Below, piece by piece: positions 11,601-26,600 of a stretch of 64,000 bases of DNA; position 1 is the first letter of the stretch, and each line of letters opens with the position of its first letter. Source of the DNA: Nipponacmea schrenckii (lineage: Eukaryota > Mollusca > Gastropoda > Lottiidae); assembly GCA_030562195.1 (NCBI GenBank), contig CM060201.1, positions 21,092,454 to 21,156,453 of the forward strand. Direction: 5' to 3'. The notes under the pieces are model-generated. The model saw only the letters and a program-made list of their open reading frames with translations, did no database searches and had not been told where the DNA came from. Both the position numbers and the translations under genes were made by a program.

Positions 11601-14600
11601 AGCTGGTATGGACGGGTCAGCCTCCCTTACGACGTGTTGGCAGTATGAGACGAACCTTCATGTCAGGCACGGCTGGTCTGAAGAAAAAATCCATCTGTCT
11701 TCAAATTAAATTTCAAGTGGTAAGTTGATACATTGTTTGAACGAAATTTTTATTTTTTAAAGTTTGATTGTGTGACAGGCTCAAATTAAATACCGCTCAA
11801 ACTTGGCTAATATTAGTATATATTCATTAGTGAACTTACCTGGTGTCATAAAGTAACAGAATCTCTGTAAAATCTGGAAAAATTACAAAACTTGGTTAAT
11901 TTATTTACTGCTTTTCAATAATAATGTATAAGGATTCTGTTATGTTATTTATGACAGCAGGTATATCTACTGATGAATATATACTCTTATTGACCAAGTT
12001 TAAAATTTTAATGTTTTGTTTGATTTATCAGATTATATTTAAAGGGTTCTGTTATGTTATTTATGACAGCAGGTATATCTACTGATGAATATATACTCTT
12101 ATTGACCAAGTTTAAAATTTTAATGTTTTGTTAGATTTATCAGATTATATAAGGATTCTGTTATGTTATTTATGACAGCAGGTATATCTACTGATGAATA
12201 TATACTCTTATTGACCAAGTTTAAAATTTTAATGTTTTGTTTGATTTATCAGATTATATAAGGATTCTGTTATGTTATTTATGACAGCAGGTATATCTAC
12301 TGATGAATATATACTCTTATTGACCAAGTTTAAAATTTTAATGTTTTGTTAGATTTATCAGATTATATAAGGATTCTGTTATGTTATTTATGACAGCAGG
12401 TATATCTAATGATGAATATATACTCTTATTGACCAAGTTTAAAATTTTAATGTTTTGTTTGATTTATCAGATTATATAAGGATTCTGTTATATTATTTAT
12501 AACAGCAGGTATATCTACTGATGAATATATACTCTTATTGACCAAGTTTAAAATTTTAATGTTTTGTTAGATTTATCAGATTATATAAGGATTCTGTTAT
12601 ATTATTTATGGCAGCAGGTATATCTTCTGATGAATATATACTCTTATTGACCAAGTTTAAAATTTTAATGTTTTGTTTGATTTATCAGATTATATAAGGA
12701 TTCTGTTATGTTATTTATGACAGCAGGTATATCTACTGATGAATATATTTTCTTATTGACCAAGTTTAAAATTTTATGTTCATTCTAAGACTGAGTATAG
12801 CAAATTTTTGTTTTCTTGTAACTTGTGAAATGCTTACTTCTGTTCTTTTTTTTTTCAGGATTCTATCATAGAAACGATTCGTAAAACCAAGTGTCATTTT
12901 CTCCATTGTATGATAGCTCAGAATAACGCGGGACTATGTGAACTACGTCAGAAGGGAGATAAGGACGAACAGATTGTCAACGTACCTCTTCTTAGATCTC
13001 AATTACGTGGTTTTGAATTATTGGATGCTGTAAGAGTCTTCCGACAAGGTTGGTACATTTCAGTTTGTCTGATACTGTGGACAAGTTTTGGGTACAATGA
13101 CCATCATCAGGACTGGGTGGGGTTTGTGAATATGACCTTTGTTCTCTAACCTTGGCACTGAGGTTTCAATTCATAATATTTTACAGTACTACTTGAGAGT
13201 TTCAGCTAATTTATGCAAGTCAGAAGGGCCGACTTAATAAACCAACGCCCCTTACGTTAAATGTTTTGAACATTAATGATCCCTCTGACAATAGGAAATT
13301 AAAACATAGAATTCCGAAGCTTCTGTCCCAGGAAAATGTCCCTCATTGCACACTTGAGCTCATTGTTTGACATAAAATAATATTTTACAATCTTATTTTT
13401 CCAGGTTTCCCAGACCATATGCAGTTTTCTGAATTCCGACAGAAATTTGAAGTTTTACTTCAGCCAGATAAACGCCCTGGTAAAACAACCGATGAACAAA
13501 AGGTAGGGTACTTTTTAAAATTCAAATTCTTTCATGTCTATCCATAAGTCAGAAATGCTGCTCACAACAGTTGTGTATGGTATCTTCATTAGCCCATAAG
13601 GTGCAGAAGAGTAGGATGTAAAACTCCATTCATTTCATTTTATTAGATGTTTTCTTTATGGCCAACATAATGGAAAATAAAACACACCCCTACAGGTTTT
13701 CTATTTTCTGTTTTTTAGAGTGTAATGATGTTGATGGATCACCTGGATATTGATAAACTTAATTATAGAATTGGTTTAAGTCAGGTAAGACCCCCCCCCC
13801 CCCAGTTTATTCAAAATTTATTATTAATCCTTTTATATTTTTATCTTTTAACATGTTTAAGTCTTCAGAATATAATTGACCATTTTACGCTTGCAGTTTT
13901 TTTTTTAAAGATTTCACTTAGTTTAGTTTCACAACATAGGCACTATAAGTTTAAATCTGTGCCACTATCCTGGCAAAATTTACGCTATTGCACACAGTTT
14001 AGCATGTATTACTTTTCAATAATACTATCAAGTAGGGGAAGTGAAACATGAAACTCTACTTCATTTATTAAAAGTTTGGTTATAATTAGAAACTGTGCAA
14101 AATTTACCCTATCGCACACTGTTTGGCATTGCTCTTCTTCAGCCTTAAAATCAAGTAGGGAAAAGTAGAACAATAAAATTCATTTTATTAACTCTATAAG
14201 TTATTGTGTCTATAAAGTTTAAGTTATTATTAGAGACTGTGTAAAATTTACCCTATCGCACACTGTATGGCATTGCTCTTCTTCAGCAATAACAATTATG
14301 TAGGGAAAAGTAGAACAATAAAATTCATTTATTAACTCTATAAGTTATTGTGTCTATGCAAGTTAAAGTTATTATTAGAAACTGTGCAAAATTTACCCTA
14401 TCGCACACTGTATAGCATTGCTCTTCTTCAGCAATAAAATCAAGTAAGGAATAGTAATCTTCATTTATTGTGTCTATAAAAGTTTAGTTATTATTAGAAT
14501 TAATTTGGTTATTTCTGGTTATTTTTGTGTTTATTTTATCAGTTGACCCACTTACTGGCCAGACTTGACCTAATTCCTGCTATTATAAACAATGTTGCTA

Positions 14601-17600
14601 GCAGACTGTTGTTTTCACCTGTTCTTTGAATGAAATTCTGACAGGAAAATTTCTTTCATGTTTGAAATTTGGCATGGAGACAAGAAAATTTTTTTTAGTT
14701 TTGGACAACGTTTCAAATAGTATTTGAACTTTTAGAGAAATGTTAGATTCTGGTAAATTCTTTCCTTCGAACTTCCTGTACTGTAGGTTTTATTTATGGA
14801 TATGTGAAATATAATGCATTAAGATTAAGTTTTGATATCTCATATAGAAACAAGATAATATTTCTTACTGCAGTCAGTGACAAAATAGTTTACTTGTTAC
14901 TTCATGATCTAGTCTACTTTCTTATACAGAGTTGTCTTTCCTTACTGTCTGTTTTATTCCTAGTGATTTGTTTAAACGTGACGTTAGTCTAACACAAACA
15001 CCTGCAGATTGTAATTAACTTATGTTTAATTAAAATATTCAACATCACTCCTTCGTTAATTTTTAATTAACCTTAACTGGTAAATAAGAAACAAAGTTAA
15101 GATTGGTTCAGGTTCAGGGGGCGTAACTAAGGTAACCTGGTGCTTAGTATTTAAATCTACGTTAATTTCTAACAACCATCGCTTGTTACAAACAACATTT
15201 TCGTGTTGAAAGAGATTTAAATCCTTTCTAAGGTAAGCTGGATTCTTGTCATAAATTTATTGAAATAATTCAACATTGGATATTTTACTGATTTTTTGGT
15301 GATGATTACAAAATTTGTCGTGTCGTTTTACGATTTGCTATTTTTAGTATAATTTGTATTATTAATTACCCAAACTGTTAAGACGACCGCAAGATTTTCT
15401 CATTAGATATAGAACATCATGTGATGACATAATTATATTCTAATTACTAAAAAATATGCGCATAATTATAGATTTAAAGTAGCTTGTTAGCAATAATATG
15501 TTGAGCATCAAACAGAATTGTTTAAAATCACAAAATATTTTATTTATTTTTAAATTGATCTGCTATTAAAATTAAAATTCTTTTAAGTCAATTTGAAATT
15601 ACCTTCACATAATTCTCTACATTTAACTGATGATAAAAAATGAAAATTGACAGAAGTAGCTTGACATTTAGACATTTAGAGTTTTTCTTAAAATTCTACA
15701 GATTCACCACGGCAACTATTAAAATTTTGATAAATGGGTAAAAATTGATACCTTAGCTTGCCTGTTTTAAACAAACTATTTAAAGTTTTAACAACTTATC
15801 TGCAACTTCTACAGATTCATTATTTTACCTTTCTTAGTTCTGTCAAAACCTGAAGATAAATGGGAGAAAATTGACACCTTAGCTTGCCTCTTTAGAAACT
15901 ATTTAGAAACTATTTAGAAACTATTTAAATTTTAACAACTTATTGAAACTTCTACAGATTCATTACTTTACCTTTCTTAGTTCTGTCAAACCTGAAGATA
16001 AATGGGAGAAAATTGACACCTTAGCTTGCCTCTTTAAACTGAGTGAAATAAAGTTTTTGTTGCAGTGTAAACATGTAGAATCTATATTTGTTAATGTGTT
16101 TATAAGCCTTCTTACTTCACTCTTCTTACTTTATATATTTCTACACTTATCTCCAACATTTCACTTGTTTTCTCGGGTTTTCATCCTTTTTTCCTTGTCG
16201 CCATGACGTTTGTTTTAAATTCATTCGGATTATCAACGCTTTCGCAGGTTGGTCATTCATTCATAGTCTTTTTGATTAGCTTTATATCTTGACAAATGCT
16301 TGTTAATTTTATTAATTTGATCAGCTGATAGAGCTTAATTTCAGCTTTACATATTTATTGGATTTTGGAGCTCAAGTTTAGCTATAGAATCTTTACTAAC
16401 TTATAATTGATATACTTGTTCATATGAAAAGTTCATAAGCTTTTGGCCATGATATTTGAGTTTTGTTTTATGAATTGAATTGTTAGTACATGGTTTGAAA
16501 TATTTCTATGTCTAATGATCAAGTATGTCCTGTCTATTGGTCAGTCTATAGAACACTGTTGTTTCATTACTCTAGGATTTCCTGTATGGCTCATACCCAA
16601 CGTCAAGTTTTATTTTAAACGGCCACACCTCTGTCCTGTTGTTATTTTCTCAAGTAGTTGACCATCATTCATCTTGACTGATCAATCTCTGAGATAATTA
16701 TCCTTAGTCGAAAGGATCTAAACTCATTATTAGAATTTGGTCGATCTTCATATGAAGTGAATTTTAATATTTGGTATGTTTTGTTATTTTTTCATTTGAA
16801 GTAATTTTATAAGAAATATAGATGATTATGAAATCTTATGAGGTCTCTGGTGAGAACAATTAAAAAATAATAATTGATTTCAATTTTAGCAAAAATATTT
16901 GAATTTCTGCTAAAATTGGCTAATTTTTTTTGTACATTTTTTGTTTTTCAATGAGAGAAGATTGGTACATGACAGATTAATACAGAAAGTTAGAAATATG
17001 AGTTTTGGGTGGAATATAGAAAATATAAAATTTCTGTTATTTTATAGTATGACTCATGTATTGATGTAGAGTTTAACATCTGGTAACTCAGGTAAAATAA
17101 CGAGAATTTACCTGGGGAAAATTGTTCAACCAAACATTACAGTGTTGTAAAGGGTTTTATACCAGATGCTGAAATTTAAGATTTTGAAAGAATTTTGACA
17201 GAAGTTATTAAGATTATGCTTTTGGAACATGCTAAACTTTGAATCTTTTTGAAGTCCTGTTGCCCCATGTCAGTGATGCATGTCTGAGGAACTGACATGG
17301 AAAGAGCATCTAGTCAGTCATATAATTCAATAAACCGCAGCCCTTTGTGCTACAGGCTGTGTATGTTAAATCCCTCTACTGTTGTGAAACTTCAGCAAAA
17401 ACAGTAGGTTAATGCAGCTGTCCTGGCAAAATTTCCCTCATTGCACACTGCATGGTGTTGCCTGTCTTCATTAGATCATAACGTGCAGTAGAGTAGGATG
17501 TAAAACTCCATTCATTTCATTTTTGCAGTGAATAATCAATGTGTTATTTTACCAGATGGTAGAAATATCAAGCCATTAATATCTATCTACCTGAGTTAAC

Positions 17601-20600
17601 GAGATTTACCTGTCAGGTATATATATATAGATTGTAGACTTCTAACACATGTAGATAATCATCTTCTCTCAGCTTTACTGTGAAATCACAATATCTTAAT
17701 GTACTAAAACACTTAGTTGATTTTATAATGGAATTCCTGAGACAATATCAGGAATATATTTCAGTATCTCACCTGTCATTGATTAGAGGAATAAAGAAAA
17801 ATTATCTAGTATTGGGTATCAGAGGCTGTGAAGACCCTTTGACATATGTAGACTATAACTACTGTCTTTTCATAATTCCCCTCACTGCACACTGTATGGC
17901 TTGGCTCAGCTTATTAGATTAATCTGTAGTAGAAAAGTTTTGTGTAAGTCACAAACAATGTTAAGAGCTCTAGACCAGTCTGTTATTGTAATCTATTTTA
18001 ATCTTGGTTTATCAAGTTTGATTTTAAATTCTACAGGTATGGATGACCATTAACTAATTCTAATGTTCAAATAGGACTGAAAAATTTAATTGTGCTAGGG
18101 ACAAAATTTTTGATTTTTATAAATTTAATTGTTCTATTGGCCTTGGTTTAAAAACAGACATTACAACTCTATCTGGTATCATTACAAAGTTTGACCAAAA
18201 ATATCTCAAATATATTCTCATATAAAATATTTCTTTGAAGTTATTGATAGATTGATAGGGACTAATGATGATGTATTGAACTAGGAGGTTCGTTAAGCTA
18301 ATTATTATTAATTATGATAAGTTAATTAACAGTGTATTATTTGGTCACCACTGAGGAAGGACAAGGTTGTTCACAGTTTTTGAGAGAAAGATTTTGGTTG
18401 TTTTCTCAACTGTGATTGATTTTATGAAGATTTTTGTGTTACATTCAAAATTTTCAGGATAGAATATTTTAGTTGTATTTTTGAGTGAGGTAAGTCTTGA
18501 GAAGGTTTTAAAGTGTTCCAAATTAAAAAAGATCTAGGTGCCTATGAATTTCCCAAAATGAACCCAATAAAAAATATAAAGTTTGTTTCTTTTCCTTTAT
18601 AAAAGTTTATTCAAATTTAATTTACTTCATTCGGTGAACTCCTAGGTTCATAGACTATCCTGTCCCCCACCCACAAGTACCTGTGTACTGAAGAAATATT
18701 CATGGTTAAAGAGACAGTGAAATCTCTAAGTTGTTTATATAATTAATTAATCAATTAATAAAAGTGATTTAATTAAGTCTATTGTTAATAAATAGTATTT
18801 TAGAGTATAATCAGGAGATTTATAAGTTCAATCAAGTTATTACAAGTTTTATCTGATCTGATTTTGGATTAAGAGTTACTCTTTCTATGTAGGAATTCTG
18901 TACAGGAGGTCAAAGTTGAAACTTTGTACTAATAACAAAGTAACGAAAGCACAGCCACAGGACTTGAGAATATTAATGTATCTATTCTAATAATTAAACA
19001 TTTTTTAATATATCATTGAAATTCTGGACAGTTTTTGTGAATAATTGTGGATTAATTTAATTTTGTGAAATATGCGAAGTGTTGGATATCGACATAGAAA
19101 TATAAAATTAAGGGTAACTTTGTTTCTTTATTCTTGATTCAATTAATCATTGTCTAAAATTTAATTTTATGATGTATTTAGATTATAGAGGAAGATGAAG
19201 GTTTGACAAAGGTGATTTTAGTTTCAGATATCCTGTTCATCTCCATTATATACCTTTATATTTTTTACTTTTGGATAACTTGCTCTGGATAACTTGATTG
19301 TTTCCAACAGCCCTATTATATACCATTTAGATCACTACAAGAGAGACGAAGGCACAGCCCTATTATATACCATTTAGATCACTACAAGAGAGCGAGGCAC
19401 AGCCCTATTATATACCATTTAGATCACTACAAGAGAGACGAAGGCACAGCCCTATTATATACCATTTAGATCACTACAAGAGAGACGAAGGCACAGCCCT
19501 ATTATATGCCTTATATTTACTCCTGGATAGCTCGTTCTGGATAATTCGATTATTTCTGACAGCACTATTTATTTACTCCTGGATAGCTCGTTCACGATAT
19601 ATATCCTGTATAACTCACGGCAGTTTATAACGACTGTATTTTTCAGTTAACAGTGTACTTAGAATAAGATTGACAAAATCAAGATATCGACAAAATCTAG
19701 TAATTGATCCAATCCTAGATACAGCTAGTTGTTTGTAGTTGGTATAAATAAAACAGTTTTCAGGTTTGACAGTTAGGACAATAAGGGCAGACACCCATCG
19801 CCCCTCCCCCAATGACCCTGTCCCACTCCCCTTCCTTAACCCCCTCACCTATCCCCCTCCCCCATCTCCAAATTACAAACAAAATTTTAGTATAATAAAA
19901 CTTATCCAGGGTATATAATGTAAAATAACAGGATATCTGAGGCCATGAGTTAAAATCGAAATAAAGTTCAATTTTCAATAAGTTTGTATTCTAGTTTTTT
20001 TTTAAACTTTTTTTTATATTTTGAACCGTTGCCATTTTAAAGATGTATAAGGTAAAAGATCAATGGCCAGTTTTCTTTATTAATTGGAAGTAGAGACTTA
20101 GTTAATGTTTATTTTGTTGAAATTTTCGGTTGACTTTGTTATGGTTTTATGTTCAAGTTTTGTGTTCACTTGATTTTTATAGTTAATTTTTGTCAATTTA
20201 TTTTAATTTTTTAAAATGTTCAAGTTTTAAAACAGACTGAATTGTTCTAAACAATGTGACATTTTCTCTTGTGGATATCAGCTTTGAATATAAGTTAAAA
20301 GGTTTTTTTAAGGAATGGCTGTTTCAAAATATTTTTTGGAGCCTCGGTGGTTCAGTGAGTTGGATGTATGCTCGCTAATCTGATGGTCCAGGGTTCAAGG
20401 TTCAACTCTGCCAAAGGTACAGATGAACTTTTTGATTATTCAATCCAGTTTGTCCTTGTTAGTGATGCAGGTCGGAGGGATTGGAAAAAGTGTCTTGTCG
20501 TCTGGAAATAAACCGAGGACCTTTGTGCTGCAGACTGTCCACGTAAACGATCTCTTGACAAATGTTAATCACAGAGTCTGCTGTCCTGGTAAATTTCCCT

Positions 20601-23600
20601 GGTTGCACACTGCATGGCGTTGCTTGTCTTCATTAGCTCTTAAGGTCCAGAAGTCCTGATTCTATTAGAATAGTGTGGTACAATGTTGTACAAGTATATG
20701 TTATTATATATCAATAAAATTTCCCTCATTGCATACTGTATGTATATTATTAGTAATATAATATAGAATATGTTAAAGTATATTTCTAGTCTGATAACTA
20801 TGACAATAACTATGACGCATACTGATATAAATTCCTGATATAATCAATAACTAAGCTTAGTCTAAACATTTCGTATATTTATATATCTATAATAATTTTA
20901 CCATAGTGAGTCTATAAGCGTTGTCCTAGGAGTTTTCAGTAAATAGATATTTTATCTTGTGTTAGGATAGGATATAAGTATTGAATCTTGAGATAAAGAA
21001 CCAGTCATTTTTCAACAGAAGGCACTGGCACAGGTTTAGTGATTAGGTTGGTTGAAAAGAAACCAGTAACTATTGGTAACTAGTCACTATTCAACAGAAG
21101 GTACTGGCACAGGTTTATTGCATCTAGTGGTTAGGATACAAGTATTTCACCTGTTGCTAGGTATTGTCAATCATGCTTCGATATGATACGTATCACAATA
21201 AAAGGACGACGACGCGATATGACGTATATTGTGATACAAGAGATACAGTACGATACGTATCGCGATACGAGGTAAGATATATAGAAAAAAACTATTTAAT
21301 GCCCAAATTTTAATAACTTGATAATTAAAGATAATAAGAGAATAATAATTTTAGTAATTTTTTGTTAATATTATTTCTGCCATATCAGGGCTGTTGATTT
21401 AGCCATATATATATGCCGGTCGTGACTGATTGTACATCTAAAATGTCCGAATCTTTCCATGTTTTATTACAAAATGAATCCTATGTCCTCCTTTATCACA
21501 ATTCAATAAGCTAAGTGACTACAAAGTTTGCCTTGCAGTGTGCAATGAGGAATCTTTCCCAGGTGAAATATACCTACTACTTGAAGATAACCATTTATAA
21601 GCGTTCTTATTTATTTCTGAACCATTCACTGACTCAAACCAGACTAGTTTTATTCAAGATGGTTTACGTTAGTCCACTCAGCTGTTTCTTTAAATACCTT
21701 AGTTTATGAATGAAAGTAGAATTTCTCATGAAAGTGCCATTAGATAAACAGGATTAGAACTTGTAGGTGGTTCCATATTTTACCTGAATTTCATTTTTGT
21801 TCCAAGATTTTGAGAAATACCTTTGTGTTTTTTATAAGGATTAAAACTTGGGTATGTTTTTATATATTTGTGGCCCTGTCTTTAGACTGAAACCAGGTTA
21901 GTCTGTAATATCAGATTAACATTTGTCCAATCAGCTGTAAACTGTTTAAAGGCAGGACTTAATATTGCACTCCCTGAACAGCAGTGGGGAATAGATTAGA
22001 GAATATTTTGGTTGGTTTGTGTTACTGCCTCAGTTTATGTGAAAATTGTGTAAGTAGAAATTGAACTCACTGAACAGTAGTTGGTAACTGATTAGAGAAT
22101 ATTTTAGATTGTTTATATGTTATTTAGACTATTGTGTTGTTTAAAAATGAAATCTAATCTTCTGTAAAATTGTGTCAGTAGGTAGTGAGATGGAATAATG
22201 AGATGGAATGCTTTTAGAGTTAACCTCTTTTAGTTTTTGGTATTCTTGCGTTACTGTCAGGAAGGTTCCAGTGTAGTAGAATTCTTTAAGTTAGCGCTAC
22301 ATGAAAATGTTGTAGAGAAAGGGTATTGAACTTTGGGAAGATTGTTCCAGCGCTTTAAAAGAAAATATAAAAATGTAGTGGAATTAGTTTGTTTAAGGGT
22401 TCATACATAAATTTTTAAATTCCAACGAAAGCCATTTTAAAACATTTCAAATATCTTTAATATAATATTTATCAATTTTGTATTTACAGGTGCTTGGTGT
22501 GAGCAATGGCATTGATAGCAATGTTCAATGAATGTTTTTTTGAGTTATTGTCCAATTTTTTATTCAAATCCAATGCTGAGAGTAGGTGTATATTAACTTG
22601 GTCGGCAAGATATTTTAAATAATTCAGATGTCTTTATAATAATATTTTTATCAATTTGTATTTCAGGTATTTTTTCGTCCTGGTGCTCTTGCTCAGTTGG
22701 AAATTTCGAGAGATGAAAAGATCACCGGAAATATAACGGCATTCCAAGCTTTCTGTCGAGGTTACCTAGCCAGACAAAAACTTGACAAGTTACGGGTAAG
22801 TACCCCTGTTATTTTCAATTTTTATCTTTGAGAGCTTAAAGTGATTGTAAATTATTTTTTTGGGGGGCGTTATTCACGAAAACTTAACTAAGATAAAATC
22901 TGGATTTTAAGAAATACAGTAATCTGATTGGATAATAAACCTAAATTCAAAATTGATTTCAGTGATTAACCAATCAGATGACTGGAATGCTAAAATTTTC
23001 TCTTAAGTTTTTGAGAATATGGCCCCTGATATTCGCTTGTGTATTAATAGCTTTCATATAAAACTATTGAATGTTCTGTTGGAAGTCTGTGATTCCTGTA
23101 ATTATAGAATGGTGTGATTGACGTTACGTCATGGCCAAAGTTGTTAATATTTGAAATTACACAGTAATCTCCCTTACTTTAGAATAAACTAAAAGATCAC
23201 TGAATGCCTCCTCATCAGAATTTTAAAATCTGTTTCAAGGTTCAACATCTAGCGGTCAGTTGTATTCAGAGGAACGTAAAGAAATATTTAAAGATCCGTG
23301 ACTGGGAATGGTGGAAACTTTATACTCGCATTAAACCAGTTTTAAATGTACATAAAACCGAGGAGGAACTTCTCGATAAAGAGGTACGTTGTTTTAAAAC
23401 GTTCAGGGTGATACCTTACCCCCAGAATCAAATGTACGCAATTTTGCTACATCAAGATCTCAATCTTAATCTATGATTGTCATTTTAATTTAACTGAAGC
23501 TCTAATTAATGTTGGATTTATTTTCAGCTTGAAATAGAACAGTTAAAAACAAAATTAGAAAAAATAGAAAAGGAAAGAAATGACTATAAACTTCATTGTG

Positions 23601-26600
23601 ATAAGTTTGAAAATAGAGTGAGTATTTATTTTAATTATACAAATAACAAATATTTTGGTCGTATTCACGTAATTTTACAAACAAAACATTTTATTGCATC
23701 CCTTTTTATGAGATTCTAAAAGCAACAAGCACCGAGAATAAAAGACAAGAGAATAAATTATGTTATAACTCACTTCTTTAATAACAAGGTACATAATGTT
23801 TCAACACAATTTACACATATTGTCATCAGATGAAATGTAGTAGAGGAATGTAAACATACATCCAGGGAGAAGCCATGAAAAAGAAATTAGAATTAAGAAG
23901 ACAGTTTCTGTTAATGAAATATGCGAATGATTAATTATTTTTTCTATGATTCCAGTTAACGGAACTATCAGCTGATCTGGTAGAAGAAAACTCGACGTCC
24001 AATCAGGCGACAGAACTACTGGAAGCAGAACAAGCGGAAAGAATGAGGTTGGAGAAAGAAAATAAAGAAATTCAGGTACAATATTATTTATAGAATTTTA
24101 TATAAAAATATATACTATTGTCTTTGTCTAACGTTTCAGCTAAATGCCTTCTTCAGAAACACTTCAGTAGTTTATGATCCACATTTTTCTTGTCCTTATT
24201 CCTCTTTTATGCGACTTTGTGATAGATAGAACAGTGTAGAATGTTTTTTGGCGTTATTTGCAGGCTAAATTAGGTAATATAAAAAGACAGAATGAGAAGC
24301 TACAGATGGAAGTTATGGAGTCGAGGTTGTGGCAGGCGTCAAGCGTCGAGATGGAGGACGAACTGGATGGTAATTATTCTACAGTTTATATTTATATTAA
24401 TCTGGACTATCTTACCTTCAATGGCCATTTAGGTCAGCTTTATGATACCCCTCAACCTTTGATTGACTCCTCAACATGTGCTTTCAGGTTCATTTCATCG
24501 AGTACGATCTAATAAACTCTGACCACATGTGACTATGATCGCATCTTTCCTTTCCCATCATTACAGAAAAATTTGTCCAACCAAAACCCATACAGTTTCT
24601 GTATACACTGAGAAGAACTAGGATCTTCATCCCTGTTTTAGCTTATATTTTCTCTCAACCAATGCACACTTTTCTCAACCTTGTTTGCTCTTTCAACCCC
24701 TCACCATTCTTCATTAGCCTATTGGGTGCAGAAGAGTAGGATGTAAAACTCCATTCATTTCATTTCTTTCAACCTCTCAGTGGAATTCATTACCATTCCT
24801 GCTTGATCCTCATAAAGCATTGCAGTTTTCTGATCTTCCTCATTAACCTCATCAGATACAGAACAGTAGGATGTAAAACTCCATTTCATTTTATCTATAG
24901 TATAACAGAATCTTGATAGACTGTAAATATAAAGTTGATGTTAATTGAAGTTTGACAGATTTATCAAGTGATAACCTTATTCCAGATTTATAATTTCTAA
25001 GTTAGGAAGGTGTTAATTATAATTTGACAGTTTGAGTCTAAAAATAAACATACTTATAATAAACATCTGGTTAGAGTGAAATCGGTTGTGAATTAAATTT
25101 CTTTGAAGTTTGATCATGTTTAAATGAAATTTTTAACTTCATTTTCAAATCCTCATGGTAGGCATAACTTGGATCATGCCTGTTTGGTTATTTTTTACAA
25201 GTTATAACTTTGTTTATCCTTTACACCCTCTAGTAAGGCTTCTTACTTTATTGTCATAACATCTGATTAGATTGTGAAGGTTTAAGATAACTTCTTCAGG
25301 TTTGAAATTCTTTGGAATATAATGTGTTTAAGTAAAATTATTTTCTTTGTGGGACTGATATAGTGAAAACATCTCTCATATGGGAGAATAAACCGAGGCC
25401 TTTGTGCACAACAGGCTGTGCATTTTAAAGATCCCTCAACAGTGGGAAATAAAAAAACAGGATTATGCTACTGTCCTGGCAAAATTTCCCTCATCGCACA
25501 CTGTTAACCCTTCCCACCCTCTAGTTTGGCTATAGACTGTTTTATTTACTATAATAATGTCAGGTTATCCTATTGATATATAAGAAGTTAGATTGATATT
25601 TTGTAGTTTTTGGAAGTTGATGTCTTTACACCCTCTAGGAAGGCTTGATACAAATCTTGCTGGGTGAATATAAACATCAAGGTAATTTATTCGTAATGTT
25701 ATTAGATTAAACAAACTTTTATTTCTGAATTTTATTATCTTCAGTTAAAAAGAAATTTTATTTATAATTTTCTCTTTTAGGAGGTGGAGACTCGCTTTAT
25801 AAAGATCGTTACGAAAGACTGCTTAAAGAATTAGAATTCACTAAAAAACGTCTCCAACAGCAACATGAAGAGGAAATGGAGGCGGAGCTACAGTCACGAA
25901 AACTTCTGGAAAAACGGGTAAGGGAGAAATTTTACTGATTTATTAAAATGGATAGAAATAATGTGTCAAATCACTGACATGTAAAATTTATGAAATGTTT
26001 TTTTAAATTTTTGTGAGAAATGGATAGCAAACAAAGTTTAATATATAAAATTTGACGTCACATTTTTTTGTGTTTAAGATTTGTAGCAGATGTAAAACAT
26101 AAACTTTTAACTTTATAGTCCGTCTGTCTGTCTGTCTGTCCGTCTGTCTATCAACAAATATACTATGTTTCGTAAATCTTATTCTACACAAAATATTATT
26201 TTTTTGTTGGATATTTGTTAAATTAGATATAACATTTCTTTCAACAACAAAAATTATGATAGACTTAAAAATAAACATTTTAACTTCGACCTTTAGTTCA
26301 GTTTGTATCTGCTCAATTTCAGAATATTCTTTACATTGTGAAAATATTTTTTATTCTTCAAATTATGAATTTTTATTTTTTGGTAATTCAGAATTTAAGT
26401 ACAGGTATAAAATTTAGGTGTCATGTTTCTTTAAGAAATATATTTTCAACTTAAAACTAAACATTTCAATGCCAACTTTTTATAATGCATCTGCACAACT
26501 TCAGAATTATTTTCTGTGTTTTGTAGTTACATGATACTGTAGAAGAAGCGGAAGAACAGCGCCGTTTGGTTCAAGTTTCCAGGAAGAAAGCTCAAAGACT

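Larger units (their letters stand above)
5615..13784 (+). other. Myosin XVIII SH3-like domain and motor domain exons
   Basis: The first exon has the SH3-like signature WLVHKGGF with an acidic end typical of the MYO18 N-terminal subdomain. The P-loop is GRSGSGKT (about 6688-6711) where active myosins have GESGAGKT. Switch I reads NTSASRFT instead of NxNSSRFG. Switch II reads DSPGFQNP instead of DIxGFE. The same substitutions mark known MYO18A proteins, so weak or absent ATP hydrolysis is expected (family knowledge; inference here). The segment [14 protein letters not shown] in exon 12859-13048 matches the motor region before the converter. An 8.9 kb intron (13785-22666) separates these exons from the end of the motor. 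Confidence 0.9.
13785..22666 (+). other. Large myosin intron (8.9 kb)
   Basis: No exon with both family similarity and splice sites was found. It contains a 14-base C run just after the donor (13790-13803), SINE-derived repeats, several minisatellites (separate entries) and AT-rich sequence. A near-palindromic patch rich in GATACGTATC occurs at 21175-21270. Confidence 0.7.

Noticed and set aside
21175..21270. Palindromic GATACGTATC-rich patch as a regulatory site or origin
   Set aside because: Short degenerate repeats only; no supporting context.
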